The notes under the pieces were generated by a model that saw only the letters and a program-made list of their open reading frames with translations, did not search any database and was not told the origin of the DNA. Of a DNA stretch of 64,000 bases, positions 34,037 to 43,303 are shown one piece after another. The position numbers and the translations under genes are program-made. Source of the DNA: Rhizobium rhizoryzae (GTDB lineage: Bacteria > Pseudomonadota > Alphaproteobacteria > Rhizobiales > Rhizobiaceae). The stretch's first letter is position 1. Each line of letters opens with the position of its first letter. The DNA is taken from positions 310,001-374,000 of the forward strand of contig NZ_CP049249.1 in assembly GCF_011046895.1 (NCBI RefSeq), in the 5' to 3' direction.

Positions 34037-34714
34037 ATGGAATTGTCGTCGCTCACCGCTCGTCAACTGTATGAGCAGGCCAAGGCCAACCCTACGCGCA
34101 AGCGGTTCGGATTTGGAAAAAAGCCGATGCTGATCAACATAGATCTGCAATGCGCCTATACCAGCCTCGGCGAATTCGTAACGGCCTATGAGACTGATCC
34201 CAAGCAGCTGGACTATGTGAATACACTTTCCGGTCTGGCGCGGGAAAAGGGTTTGCCTGTCACCTGGACTTATGTGGCCTATATGGAATCCGGTGAGGAT
34301 TGCGGCGTGTGGGGCACCCGGACAAATACGCCGGACTCTCTGCAGAACATCAAGGTTGGCTCGCGTCGCGCAGAGTTCGATCCGCGTCTGAAGATCGACC
34401 ATGTGAAAGACATCATCATCAATAAGCGCATGGCCTCGCCCTTCCATGAAACCAATCTGCAATCGCTGATGGTTTGGCACCAGTGTGACACGGTGGTGCT
34501 GACGGGTGGCTCAACATCTGGCTGCGTGCGTGCTTGCGTGGTGGATTCCATTTCCCGTGGCTATCGCGTTATCGTTCCGGAAGAATGCGTGGCCGACAAG
34601 CATGAAAGCCCGCACTTCGCCAACCTTTATGATATCGCGATCAAATACGGCGACGTGATCCCGGTAGCGGATGCCATTGCCTGGTACGAGGCCTATCAGC
34701 CGGAGGCGCGCTGA
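34037..34714 (+). CDS. Isochorismatase-fold cysteine hydrolase (half-amide or N-carbamoyl amidohydrolase-like)
   Basis: Amidohydrolase of 225 residues. The catalytic triad of the family is present: Asp36 in INIDLQCAY, Lys130 in INKRMASPF and Cys163 in TSGCVRACVVD. The GG-STSGC-VR pattern is that of N-carbamoylsarcosine amidase and maleamate amidohydrolase (NicF). The ATG at 34037 follows AGGAGG; an upstream frame to 33962 overlaps the promoter. It is first in a long plus-strand unit and one base from the PuuE-like gene, so it likely releases ammonia from the product of those hydrolases. Confidence 0.85.
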   Translation: MELSSLTARQLYEQAKANPTRKRFGFGKKPMLINIDLQCAYTSLGEFVTAYETDPKQLDYVNTLSGLAREKGLPVTWTYVAYMESGEDCGVWGTRTNTPDSLQNIKVGSRRAEFDPRLKIDHVKDIIINKRMASPFHETNLQSLMVWHQCDTVVLTGGSTSGCVRACVVDSISRGYRVIVPEECVADKHESPHFANLYDIAIKYGDVIPVADAIAWYEAYQPEAR

Positions 34715-34715
34715 T

Positions 34716-35657
34716 ATGTCTGCCGAACCGATGAAATCCGATCTTGGCCTCTACGATTATCTTCCGTGGCCAAACCGCCCGAAGATCGTCTGGCCTGGTA
34801 ACAAAAAGATCGCGGTGTGGATCGCCCCGAACATCGAATTCTACGAGTATAACCCTCCGAACAATCCGACCCGCACGCCGTGGGCGCGACCAAACCCGGA
34901 TGTGTTGCAGTATTCGCACCGCGACTATGGCAACCGTGCGGGCTGGCAGCGGATGATGGCAGCGATGGATCGCGCTGGTTTCCGCGGGTCCGTTTCTCTG
35001 AACGTTGCGCTCTGCGATCACCATCCGGAGATTATCAAGGCCTGCGCCGATCGCGGCTGGGAGTTTTTCTCCCACGGCATCTACAACACCCGCTATGTCT
35101 ACAATCTCGATATTGAGCAAGAGCGGGAAATCATCCGCGATGCTTTCGATACGGTGCGCAAGCATACGGGGCAGGAACTGGCGGGCTGGCTTTCGCCGGC
35201 GCTTTCCAACAATTTCTGGACCATGGATATCCTGTCAGAGGCGGGCATTCAGTACACCTGCGACATGTTCCACGATGACCAGCCGATGCCGGTCAAGGTG
35301 AAGTCTGGCAAGTTGATCTCAATGCCCTATTCGCTCGAGATGAATGACGTGATCGTCTATAATACGCAAAAGGTCACGCCGCGCCACTATGGCGAAATCA
35401 TCAAACGGCAGTTCGACCAGCTTTACAAGGAAGGTGATGAGAGCGGCACCGTCATGTGCATTCCGTTGCATCCTTATCTCGTTGGTCAGCCGCATCGTAT
35501 CGACGCCTTTGCCGAAGCTATTGAATATATCGCAGGTCACGACGGTGTCTGGCAGACGACGGGTCGCGAGATTGCAGCCGCCTATCACTCCACCGGGGCC
35601 TATGACGCGATGAGCGCGGCGATTGCTGCGCATAATAACGGGAAGGAGACACGCTGA
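34716..35657 (+). CDS. Polysaccharide-deacetylase-fold hydrolase, PuuE/allantoinase-like (1)
   Basis: NodB-fold protein of 313 residues in the PuuE-like branch that opens cyclic amides rather than deacetylating sugars. Branch markers are YSHRDYGNRAGWQRM (about 66-80), FFSHGIYN (about 116-123), AGWLSPALS and CIPLHPYLVGQPHRI near the C terminus. The canonical TFDDG metal motif is absent, as in PuuE. It is the first of two adjacent paralogues and overlaps the second by one base (TGATG). A GGAGG precedes its ATG within the previous gene. Confidence 0.85.
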   Translation: MSAEPMKSDLGLYDYLPWPNRPKIVWPGNKKIAVWIAPNIEFYEYNPPNNPTRTPWARPNPDVLQYSHRDYGNRAGWQRMMAAMDRAGFRGSVSLNVALCDHHPEIIKACADRGWEFFSHGIYNTRYVYNLDIEQEREIIRDAFDTVRKHTGQELAGWLSPALSNNFWTMDILSEAGIQYTCDMFHDDQPMPVKVKSGKLISMPYSLEMNDVIVYNTQKVTPRHYGEIIKRQFDQLYKEGDESGTVMCIPLHPYLVGQPHRIDAFAEAIEYIAGHDGVWQTTGREIAAAYHSTGAYDAMSAAIAAHNNGKETR

Positions 35658-36589
35658 TGTCGATGCCCGAGGATTATCTGAAATATCCTGAGCGCCACTA
35701 TGGCATGGATCACGACCGCTACGACTGGAGCGACCTGTTTCAGCGTGCTCCGATCGTTTGGCCAAACGGCGCGCGCATTGCGCTTTCCATCGTCACGCAT
35801 GTGCAGCACTTTCCACTCGATATGCCCTCGAAGCCGTTCAAGGCTCCGGGCGCACTTTCGATGCCCTATCCGGATTTTCGCTATTACACCAACCGCGATT
35901 ATGGCAATCGCGTCGGCATCTTCCGCATTCTGAGGCTGCTGGGCGAGAAGGGATTGAAGGCAAGCTTTGCCGTCAATGGCATTATCGCCAATCGCTATCC
36001 GGCGCTGCTGGACGCAGTGGTTGAAGGCGGGCACGAGGTGGTCGCCCACGGACTCGATATGGGCAAGGTGCACCATTCCGGTCTGTCCGAAGAGGACGAA
36101 AACGCCATCATCGCCGAAGCGCTTGGCCTGTTGCGGCAAGCCAGCGGCCAGAAGGTTGAAGGCTGGCTTTCTCCGGGCCGCGCGCAAGGGTTCAATACGC
36201 CGGATCTCCTGGCGAAGAACGGCGTGACCTATGGCCTCGATTGGGCGAACGACGATCTGCCTTACGAGATGCGTACGAAGAACGGCGTGCTGATTGCCAT
36301 GCCCATGGCCTATGAGACCGACGACCGGGTGGTCGCGGATGAATACTTCCAGTCCGAAGCGGATTGGGTTCAGCAGGTCAAGGATCGCTTTGATGTGCTC
36401 TATCGCGAAAGCGCTGATTATGGCGGTCGCGTGATGAGCCTGCCGATCCACAGTTGGGTTTCCGGCATGCCATACCGCGTCGAATATCTGCGGGAAGTGC
36501 TTGATTACATTCTTTCGCACGAGGGCGTGTGGAACGCGCCGGCTGGCGAAATCTGTGCCGCTTTCATGAAGGCTGGTCAGCCAGCCTGA
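35657..36589 (+). CDS. Polysaccharide-deacetylase-fold hydrolase, PuuE/allantoinase-like (2)
   Basis: Second PuuE-like hydrolase, 310 residues, co-linear with the first over its length: YTNRDYGNRVGIFRI (about 73-87), VVAHGLDMGKVHHSG (with two His more than its neighbour in this motif), EGWLSPGRAQGF and SLPIHSWVSGMPYRVEYL. Divergence is substantial, so the two are either heteromeric subunits or enzymes for different rings. It is translationally coupled to gene 1. Followed 63 bases later by the aconitase-family pair. Confidence 0.85.
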   Translation: MSMPEDYLKYPERHYGMDHDRYDWSDLFQRAPIVWPNGARIALSIVTHVQHFPLDMPSKPFKAPGALSMPYPDFRYYTNRDYGNRVGIFRILRLLGEKGLKASFAVNGIIANRYPALLDAVVEGGHEVVAHGLDMGKVHHSGLSEEDENAIIAEALGLLRQASGQKVEGWLSPGRAQGFNTPDLLAKNGVTYGLDWANDDLPYEMRTKNGVLIAMPMAYETDDRVVADEYFQSEADWVQQVKDRFDVLYRESADYGGRVMSLPIHSWVSGMPYRVEYLREVLDYILSHEGVWNAPAGEICAAFMKAGQPA

Positions 36590-36652
36590 CCGCTCAGGCG
36601 CGGGTGGCAACGCCCAGTCTGGAGCTACGATAAAGAACCGAAAGATCTGAAC

Positions 36653-38059
36653 ATGGCGCATATGAATGCACCACGAACAATGCTGGCCAAAATCTGGGAT
36701 GAGCATGAGATATTGCGTCATCCTTCCGGCCCCTCATTGCTCTATATCGACCGGGACATGATCCATGAAGGCAGCTTTCATGCGTTTGCCGACCTGAAGC
36801 GGCGTGGATTGAAGCCGCGCCGACCCAAGCAGATTTTCGGCGTGGCGGATCACTATGTCCCGACGCTTGGCCGCACCTCCAAGGATGCTGCCAGCCCGGC
36901 CATTGCGCGTATGATCGATACGTTCGACGAGAACATGGAATGGGGCGGTGTTCGCCATTTCGGTCTCTCCAGCCGGTCCCAGGGTATCGTGCATGTGGTT
37001 GCGCCGGAACAGGGCATTACGCTTCCCGGCCTGACCATAGTCTGCTCCGACAGCCATACGTCGACGCAAGGGGCACTGGGTGCGATTGCCTTCGGCATCG
37101 GCCAGTCTGAAAACGCGCATGTACTTGCCACACAGGCCATCTGGCAGTTGCGCCCGAAAACCATGCGAGTCACGATCAATGGCACGCTGGGGCAGGGCGT
37201 TACCGCAAAGGACGTGATGCTGGCGCTGATTGCCAAGATTGGTGCTGCCGGTGCTGGTGGTCATGCCATAGAATTCGCAGGACAGGTCGTCCGGGACATG
37301 TCCATTGAAGGGCGGCTGACGCTCTGCAACATGTCCATCGAGGCGGCAGCCCGCTTCGGCATGGTGGCACCGGATGAGACGACGTTCGCCTATGTGCGGG
37401 GCCGAAACTTTGCGCCGAACGAGCAGGAGTGGGACGCAGCAGTCAACCACTGGCGTCAGCTGGTGAGCGATGATGATGCGGTGTTCGATCGGGAAGTGGT
37501 GCTCGAAGGCGCTGATATTCCGCCGATGGTGACCTGGGGCACGAGCCCGGAAGATGCGGTTTCCATCGAGGGCCGCGTGCCGGATCCATCCACCTTCGAC
37601 AATGCGGACAAACGCAAGGCCGCGATCAAGTCTTTGGAATATATGGAGCTTGCGCCGGGAACAGAGCTTTCCGGCCTGAAGCTCGACAAGGTGTTTATCG
37701 GCTCCTGCACCAACAGCCGGATCGAGGACCTGCGTGCGGCAGCTGCCATCCTCAAGGGGCGCAAGGCAAAGATTCAGGCGATCGTTGTTCCTGGTTCAAC
37801 CCAGGTGAAGGAACAGGCTGAGGCAGAGGGCATCGCAGCGATTTTCCGCGAGGCAGGTTTTGAATGGCGCGATTCCGGCTGTTCCATGTGCGCTGCCATG
37901 AATGGCGATGTGGTTGGCCCCGGCGAGCGTTGTGCTTCCACCTCTAACCGCAACTTCGTGGGTCGACAGGGACCGGGTGCACGAACGCATCTGGTTAGCC
38001 CTGCCATGGCCGCTGCCGCTGCCATTACAGGCTGTCTGACAGACGTTCGGCGGGTGTGA
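36653..38059 (+). CDS. Aconitase-family hydratase large subunit (LeuC/DmdA-like)
   Basis: Iron-sulfur dehydratase large subunit of 468 residues, LeuC length. Cluster cysteines are in IVCSDSHTSTQG (about 127-138), FIGSCTNSRIEDLR (about 344-357) and SGCSMCAAMNGD (about 404-415). CNMSIEAAARFGMVAPDE is LeuC-like. By sequence it could be 3-isopropylmalate dehydratase, but no leuA or leuB lies nearby and a lyase of the dimethylmalate-lyase family follows, so hydration of another 2,3-substituted maleate is more likely. Pairs with the small subunit ten bases downstream. Confidence 0.85.
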   Translation: MAHMNAPRTMLAKIWDEHEILRHPSGPSLLYIDRDMIHEGSFHAFADLKRRGLKPRRPKQIFGVADHYVPTLGRTSKDAASPAIARMIDTFDENMEWGGVRHFGLSSRSQGIVHVVAPEQGITLPGLTIVCSDSHTSTQGALGAIAFGIGQSENAHVLATQAIWQLRPKTMRVTINGTLGQGVTAKDVMLALIAKIGAAGAGGHAIEFAGQVVRDMSIEGRLTLCNMSIEAAARFGMVAPDETTFAYVRGRNFAPNEQEWDAAVNHWRQLVSDDDAVFDREVVLEGADIPPMVTWGTSPEDAVSIEGRVPDPSTFDNADKRKAAIKSLEYMELAPGTELSGLKLDKVFIGSCTNSRIEDLRAAAAILKGRKAKIQAIVVPGSTQVKEQAEAEGIAAIFREAGFEWRDSGCSMCAAMNGDVVGPGERCASTSNRNFVGRQGPGARTHLVSPAMAAAAAITGCLTDVRRV

Positions 38060-38069
38060 GGAGATGGTG

Positions 38070-38684
38070 ATGAAGGCTTTTGTCAAGGAAACCTCCACCG
38101 TTGTCGCCGTCCCCGGCGTGAATTGCGATACGGACCAGATCATCCCCGGCCGTTTTCTGAAAGCAGACCGTGCGCAGGGTTACGGCCAGTTTCTGTTTCA
38201 CGACATCCGCCGGAATGAGGCAGGTGAGCTTGATCCTGCTTTCCCTTTGAACAGGGAAGGTGCCGAGCGTTCGACCATCCTTCTGGTCGAGGATAATTTC
38301 GGCTGCGGATCGTCGAGAGAGGGTGCGGTCTATGCGCTGGTGGACCACGGCATTCGTGCGGTGATTGGACCGAGCTTTGGTGACATCTTCTTCAATAACG
38401 CGCTGAAGAACGGGCTTGTGCCGGTTCGCTTGCCCGCGGAACACTGCGATGAACTTGCGGATTATCTCGCGCGCTTTCCTGATGCCGAAGTGACGGTTGA
38501 TCTTGAGAATTCCGAACTCGTTCTGCCGGGAAATCTGGGCCGTTATCCCATCGTCATCGACGCCTTTGCAAGGGAATGCATTTTGCAGGGTCTCGACGAG
38601 ATCGAGATGACCTTCACCTACATGGAAAAAATCAAGGCGTTCGAAACAGAACGAATGGCTTCGCATGCCTGGCTGGCCCGTTGA
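38070..38684 (+). CDS. Aconitase-family hydratase small subunit (LeuD/DmdB-like)
   Basis: Swivelling-domain subunit of about 204 residues, matching LeuD length. Landmarks are NCDTDQIIPGRFLK (about 20-33), LLVEDNFGCGSSREGAVYALVDHGI (starting near 75) and FGDIFFNNALKNGLVPVRL. The second ATG (38070) is preferred because GAGGAG is at proper spacing; the first ATG (38064) abuts that site. Forms a heterodimer with the preceding large subunit. Substrate not decided by sequence. Confidence 0.85.
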   Translation: MKAFVKETSTVVAVPGVNCDTDQIIPGRFLKADRAQGYGQFLFHDIRRNEAGELDPAFPLNREGAERSTILLVEDNFGCGSSREGAVYALVDHGIRAVIGPSFGDIFFNNALKNGLVPVRLPAEHCDELADYLARFPDAEVTVDLENSELVLPGNLGRYPIVIDAFARECILQGLDEIEMTFTYMEKIKAFETERMASHAWLAR

Positions 38685-38739
38685 CGGGCGGATCAGCAGG
38701 TAACTTTCGCCGTCATAAAAAAACTGGGAGCATAAAAAG

Positions 38740-39957
38740 ATGAGCTACAAGATTGATCGCCGCGACCTGTTGAAGGTATCCGGCGCACTGGTTGCAGGCC
38801 TTGCCGCACCTTCCATCCTGCGTGCACAAACATCCACCATCAAGGTTGGCGTGATCGAGCCGCTGACGGGTAACCTTGCCTATAACGGCACCCAGAGTGC
38901 TGCCGGCGCAAAGTTTGCCGCAGAAGCAATCAACGCTGCCGGCGGTATCAAGAGCATGGGTGGCCGCAAGATCGAATTGGTTGTCGTGGATGCACAGAGC
39001 CGTCCGGAAGCCGCAGCCTCCGGCGTCGATACCCTCGTTCAGGCAGGCGCCTGCGCTTTCACCGGTGCAACCGCTTCGGCTCTCGGTCTTGCCTCATCCC
39101 AGGCTGCTGCGAAATACAATCTTGCTCAGGTCTTCTCGATCGGTACGGCTGAAACCGTCGTATCTCGCGGCCTACCAAACGTCTTCCGCTTCACGCCGGG
39201 TGTGAACAAGTGCACAAGTGTGGCGCTTGAAAACCTGAAGCTGCTCAACCAGGGCGCAGGCAATCCGGTAAAGACTGCAGCCATCGTTCACGAAGATGGA
39301 CCTTTCGGTTCGAACATGGCGAAGATTCTGGCCGAACAGCTTCCGAAGCAGGGTATCCAGGTTGTCGAAACCATTTCGCACCCAACCCCACAGCGCGATT
39401 TCTCCAACATCGCGCTGCGCGTGAAGGCGTCGAAGGCCGATATTCTGATCCCGTCCAACTACTTGAACGAATACACTTTGATGGCGCGTGCGCTGAACCA
39501 GCAGCGTGTCGAGCTGAAGGCAATCTATTCGATCCTCGGTGGCGCGGCATCCAACATCAAGTTTGTTCGCGAGAATAATGAAGTCGCCCAATACGTGATG
39601 GACTGCAATCACTGGTACGATCCTACTAAGGATGAGTCCAAGGCACTGGCTGCCAAGGTGGCAGAGGCCAAGCTCGACCTGACCTATGACGTCATGGTGT
39701 CCTACGCCACCATCCAGGTCATTGCCGATGCACTCGAGCGCGCCGCGACGGATGATCGCCAGAAGATGATCGAAGCACTCGCTGCCTCGACATTCGACAA
39801 GTCGATCATGCCTTATGGCCCGACGAAGTTCGTCAACGGCGATAACGTGAACTCGCAGCCGGTCAACACGCAGATCCGCGGCGAGAAGATCGAGCTCGTC
39901 TTCCCGAAGCAGTATGCAAGCGCAGAAGCCGTCTTCCCGATCCCGGCGAAGAAGTGA
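38740..39957 (+). CDS. LIV-type ABC transporter substrate-binding protein with Tat signal
   Basis: Periplasmic binding protein of 405 residues, leucine/amide class (Peripla_BP_6). A twin-arginine signal DRRDLLKVSGALVAGLAAPS (about 6-25) precedes mature TSTIKVGVIEPLTGNLAYNG. Blocks such as SQAAAKYNLAQVF and VHEDGPFGSNMAKIL follow. Amide-class proteins bind amino acids, amides, urea and aromatic acids, so this is the entry point for the compound degraded by the locus. A stem-loop follows and then four transporter genes. Confidence 0.9.
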   Translation: MSYKIDRRDLLKVSGALVAGLAAPSILRAQTSTIKVGVIEPLTGNLAYNGTQSAAGAKFAAEAINAAGGIKSMGGRKIELVVVDAQSRPEAAASGVDTLVQAGACAFTGATASALGLASSQAAAKYNLAQVFSIGTAETVVSRGLPNVFRFTPGVNKCTSVALENLKLLNQGAGNPVKTAAIVHEDGPFGSNMAKILAEQLPKQGIQVVETISHPTPQRDFSNIALRVKASKADILIPSNYLNEYTLMARALNQQRVELKAIYSILGGAASNIKFVRENNEVAQYVMDCNHWYDPTKDESKALAAKVAEAKLDLTYDVMVSYATIQVIADALERAATDDRQKMIEALAASTFDKSIMPYGPTKFVNGDNVNSQPVNTQIRGEKIELVFPKQYASAEAVFPIPAKK

Positions 39958-39965
39958 TGTGATCC

Positions 39966-39996
39966 CGCCTCCGGTCAACAGCATTGGCCGGAGGCG
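39966..39996 (+). other. Stem-loop between binding-protein gene and livH-like gene
   Basis: CGCCTCCGG (39966-39974) pairs perfectly with CCGGAGGCG (39988-39996) around 13 bases, just after the stop codon. Position suits mRNA stabilisation of the binding-protein segment or partial attenuation. Confidence 0.6.
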
Positions 39997-40025
39997 TTCT
40001 TCCTGAGACGGAGAGGCGAGCCCTG

Positions 40026-40892
40026 ATGTCGAGTCTGATCTTTCCCGCTGTGTTGAGCGGCCTGATGATGGGAGCAGTCTATGCGCTGGTGGCGCTGGGC
40101 CTGACCCTCATTTACGGCGTGCTCCACATCATCAATTTTGCGCATGGAAGCCTGCTGATGCTGGCACTCTATGCGGTTTATTTTCTTTGGTATCATCTGG
40201 GCATCGATCCCTATTTGGCGATACCGATCGTACTGCCAGCCTTCTTCGCACTGGGCTATGCGCTACAACGTGGATTGATTGCGCCGATGAGCAGCGGCTC
40301 CGAGCAGAATGTTCTGCTGATTACGCTCGCCGTTTCGATGATCATCGACAACCTCGCGCTTTACTTCTGGACTTCGAATACGCGTACCGCCGATATCGCC
40401 TATGCCTATGACACAGTTGAGATCCTCGGCGCCTTTCTGCCGCTCGGTCGTGTGATCGCTTTCTGTGCAGCGATTGCCGTTGCTCCGCTTCTGTGGTGCT
40501 TCATGGCCTACACGAAAACCGGTTCTGCCATTCGCGCGGTTGCCATCGAAAAGCGCGGCGCCGAGCTCGTCGGCATTGATGTGAACCACACCTATGCCAT
40601 CTGCTTCGGCATTGGCACTGCCTGCGTGGCGCTGGCTGCCTGCCTTCTGCTGCCGACCTTCTACATCACCCCTCAGGTTGGCTATACCTTCGTACTCGTT
40701 GCCTTCACCACAGTTGTTCTGGGTGGCATGGGCAGTCTGCCAGGAGCGCTGATTGCAGGTCTGTTGCTGGGTGTTATCGAATCCCTTTGCGGCCTGTTCC
40801 TGGGTGAGAGCCTTGGCCAGATCGGCATCTTCCTCGCCTTCATCCTCATCCTTCTGTTCAAACCGTCAGGTCTTCTGGGGAGGGCGCGTTGA
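40026..40892 (+). CDS. LIV-type ABC transporter permease (LivH-like)
   Basis: Permease of 288 residues with about eight membrane helices. LivH markers are GALYAL-like MGAVYALVALGLTLIYGVLHIINFAHG (starting near residue 12), RAVAIEKRGAELVGIDVN (ABC contact loop) and VVLGGMGSLPGALIAGLLLGV. The ATG at 40026 follows GGAGAGG; the longer frame to 39984 overlaps the stem-loop. Its TGA overlaps the next ATG. Confidence 0.9.
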   Translation: MSSLIFPAVLSGLMMGAVYALVALGLTLIYGVLHIINFAHGSLLMLALYAVYFLWYHLGIDPYLAIPIVLPAFFALGYALQRGLIAPMSSGSEQNVLLITLAVSMIIDNLALYFWTSNTRTADIAYAYDTVEILGAFLPLGRVIAFCAAIAVAPLLWCFMAYTKTGSAIRAVAIEKRGAELVGIDVNHTYAICFGIGTACVALAACLLLPTFYITPQVGYTFVLVAFTTVVLGGMGSLPGALIAGLLLGVIESLCGLFLGESLGQIGIFLAFILILLFKPSGLLGRAR

Positions 40893-41872
40893 TGAAATCG
40901 CAATCCATCGGCCAGCTGGCGCTTGCCGCCGCCGCTGTCGCCTATCTCATTGGTGTCTATTTTGCCTCATCTCCGGTCTGGATGGGCTTCACCATCAATG
41001 CCTTGATCATCGCCGTCGTGGCCATGTCATGGAACATTACCGGCGGTTTCGGAGGTCTTTCCTCCTTCGGTCATGCCGCGCTCTACGGCACGGGTGCCTA
41101 TGCCTCGGCAATCCTTCAGGTGAAGTATGGCGTGAATGCCTGGGTCGGCTTTGCCGCTGGCATTCTGGCTGGTGCCGCCATGGGTGCCTTCATTGGGGCG
41201 CTGGCGTTCCGCTATGGTCTCCGCGGCTCCTATTTCGCACTCGTCACCCTGGCATTCGCTGAAGTGTTGCGTATCTGCGCGTCATCCTTCGAATTTTCCG
41301 GCGGTGGCAGTGGCCTTCAGCTGAAGCTCGCCCCCGGTCTTGCCAACCTGCAATTTGCAGATCGCACTGTCGTATACACCGCCTTGCTGGTGGTCGTCGC
41401 CGTGGTGATGATATTGACCGCACTCATCAAATATTCCCGCTTTGGCGCCTATCTGATCGCGGTGCGCGAGAATGAAGATGCAGCGCGCGCTCTGGGGATC
41501 GATACCTACCGCATCAAGGTTCAGGCCATGGCCATCTCGGGTGCCTTCGGTGGTCTGGCGGGCGTCCTTTACCTTCAGCTCTGGCTCTTCATCGACAGCA
41601 CCGTTGTCTATGGCAGCGCGGTTTCCGTGGAAGCGCTGATTGGCCCGATCATCGGCGGCGCTGGTACCGTCTGGGGTCCGCTGCTGGGAACGCTTGGTCT
41701 GCATCTGCTGGGCGAAGGTGCAAAGCACCTGTTGCCAAACGCACCGGGTCTGAACTTCGTGCTCTATGCTGTGGTGCTGATCTGTGCTTTGCGCTTCCTG
41801 CCGCAGGGTCTGGTCGGACTTGCAGGAAAATTTGGTGCCTTCACGAAGAAAAAGGAGGCAGACGATGCTTGA
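40892..41872 (+). CDS. LIV-type ABC transporter permease (LivM-like)
   Basis: Second permease, 326 residues, about ten membrane segments. LivM pattern: MSWNITGGFGGLSSFGHAALYGTGAYA near residue 45, GLRGSYFALVTLAFAEVLR near 110, and the contact loop AVRENEDAARALGIDTYRIK. The C-terminal PQGLVGLAGKFGAFTKKKEAD is basic. Overlaps the livG-like gene by eight bases. Confidence 0.9.
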   Translation: MKSQSIGQLALAAAAVAYLIGVYFASSPVWMGFTINALIIAVVAMSWNITGGFGGLSSFGHAALYGTGAYASAILQVKYGVNAWVGFAAGILAGAAMGAFIGALAFRYGLRGSYFALVTLAFAEVLRICASSFEFSGGGSGLQLKLAPGLANLQFADRTVVYTALLVVVAVVMILTALIKYSRFGAYLIAVRENEDAARALGIDTYRIKVQAMAISGAFGGLAGVLYLQLWLFIDSTVVYGSAVSVEALIGPIIGGAGTVWGPLLGTLGLHLLGEGAKHLLPNAPGLNFVLYAVVLICALRFLPQGLVGLAGKFGAFTKKKEADDA

Positions 41873-42605
41873 GGTTCGCAATCTCTCGAAGAGCTTCGGC
41901 GGCCTGAAGGCCGTCACCGATGCCTCGCTGGATGTTCCGGAAGGTTCGATCGTCGGCCTGCTGGGACCGAACGGTGCTGGCAAGACGACCTGCTTCACCA
42001 TGATAGCTGGCTTCACCAAGGCCGATGAAGGCACGGTGCGCTTCAAGGGCCAGGATATCACCGGCCTGCCGCCGCACCGCATCTGTGCACTCGGCATGAT
42101 CCGCACATTCCAGATCGTGCAGCCCTTTGCCGGTTTGACGGTGCAGGAGAACATTGCGGTCGGAGCCTATCTCCACCACCACAATCGCAACGAAGCCATG
42201 TCTGTGGCACGCGATGTGGGCAAACGTCTGGGCATGGGCGCGATGCTGGATCGGCCCGCGTCCTCGCTGACCATAGCAGGCCGCAAGCGTCTGGAACTGG
42301 CACGCGCGCTGGCGACAGGGTCGAAGCTTCTGCTTCTGGACGAGGTCATGGCAGGGCTCATTCCCTCTGAGATCACCGAGATCGTCGGCATCATCCGTCA
42401 GATCCGCGACGAGGGGCATACGTTCCTGATGATTGAACACGTAATGCAGGCAGTGATGAGCCTTGCGGAAACGGCTTACGTGCTGAACCAGGGCAAGATG
42501 ATTGCCCACGGTCCGCCACGTGAACTGGTGCGAGATCCATCCGTCGTGGAAGCCTATCTCGGCCATGGTGCCGCCGCACGCCTGCAGGAGGAAAATCATG
42601 CTTGA
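41865..42605 (+). CDS. LIV-type ABC transporter ATP-binding protein (LivG-like)
   Basis: ATPase of 246 residues. Walker A GPNGAGKTT (about 35-43), GMIRTFQIVQPFAGLTVQEN (Q-loop region typical of LivG), signature LTIAGRKRLELARALA (a degenerate LSGG) and Walker B LLLLDEVMAGL, where the common EPxAG reads EVMAG. Start at 41865 follows AAAGGAGG. Overlaps the livF-like gene. Confidence 0.9.
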   Translation: MLEVRNLSKSFGGLKAVTDASLDVPEGSIVGLLGPNGAGKTTCFTMIAGFTKADEGTVRFKGQDITGLPPHRICALGMIRTFQIVQPFAGLTVQENIAVGAYLHHHNRNEAMSVARDVGKRLGMGAMLDRPASSLTIAGRKRLELARALATGSKLLLLDEVMAGLIPSEITEIVGIIRQIRDEGHTFLMIEHVMQAVMSLAETAYVLNQGKMIAHGPPRELVRDPSVVEAYLGHGAAARLQEENHA

Positions 42606-43299
42606 GATTTCCGGCATCAAGGCGGGTTATGGCTCGATGTCCGTTCTTCAGGGCATCGACATGCGGGTGGAAGCGGGCGAGATCGTCGCGCTCCTCGGTT
42701 CCAACGGTGTCGGCAAGACGACGTTGAACAATGTCATTTCCGGCTTCATTCGCCCGACGGCGGGCAGCGTTTCCTTCAAGGGCGTGACGCTGACCGGCAA
42801 GAAACCGCGCGACGTGGTTTCCATGGGCATTGCCCATGTACCGGAAGGCCGCAAGATTTTTCCGAACCTCTCGGTCGCAGAGAACCTGAAGCTCGGTGCA
42901 TTCCGTCGAGCTTCCGGCAATGTGAAGAAGAATTTCGAGCATATCTGCGCGATCTTCCCACGCCTCAAAGAGCGCCTGGATCAGTTGGCAGGCACGCTTT
43001 CCGGTGGTGAGCAGCAGATGCTGGCTATCGGTCGCGGCATGATGTCCGAGCCGGAACTGATCATCCTGGACGAACCGTCACTCGGGCTGTCCCCGCTGAT
43101 GGTCGAGGAAATGTTCGGGCTGATTACCAAGATCAATGCCGAAGGCGTTGCGGTTTTGCTGGTCGAGCAGAACGTCATGCAATCGCTGACGGTCGCAAAA
43201 CGTGCCTATGTGATCGAGCAAGGCCGGTTCGTGATGCAGGGGGAGGCCGCCAAACTACTGGCCGATCCGCAACTGCGTCAGGCCTATCTCGGAATGTGA
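42598..43299 (+). CDS. LIV-type ABC transporter ATP-binding protein (LivF-like)
   Basis: ATPase of 233 residues. It begins MLEISGIKAGYGSMSVLQGID, then Walker A GSNGVGKTTLNN, IAHVPEGRKIFPNLSVAENL (the LivF Q-loop block), signature LSGGEQQMLAIGRGMM and Walker B LIILDEPSLGLSP. The ATG at 42598 has AGGAGGA upstream and overlaps the end of the livG-like gene. Completes the importer. Confidence 0.92.
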   Translation: MLEISGIKAGYGSMSVLQGIDMRVEAGEIVALLGSNGVGKTTLNNVISGFIRPTAGSVSFKGVTLTGKKPRDVVSMGIAHVPEGRKIFPNLSVAENLKLGAFRRASGNVKKNFEHICAIFPRLKERLDQLAGTLSGGEQQMLAIGRGMMSEPELIILDEPSLGLSPLMVEEMFGLITKINAEGVAVLLVEQNVMQSLTVAKRAYVIEQGRFVMQGEAAKLLADPQLRQAYLGM

Positions 43300-43303
43300 A
43301 CGG

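Noticed and set aside
35600-36721. 373-codon minus-strand open frame opposite the second PuuE-like gene
   Set aside because: Shadow of the real gene; His/Arg-rich translation without family features.
36653-38684. Calling the aconitase-family pair leucine-biosynthetic leuC and leuD
   Set aside because: Sequence alone would allow it, but no other leucine genes are present and the pair is embedded in a catabolic unit, so a firm leu assignment is not justified.
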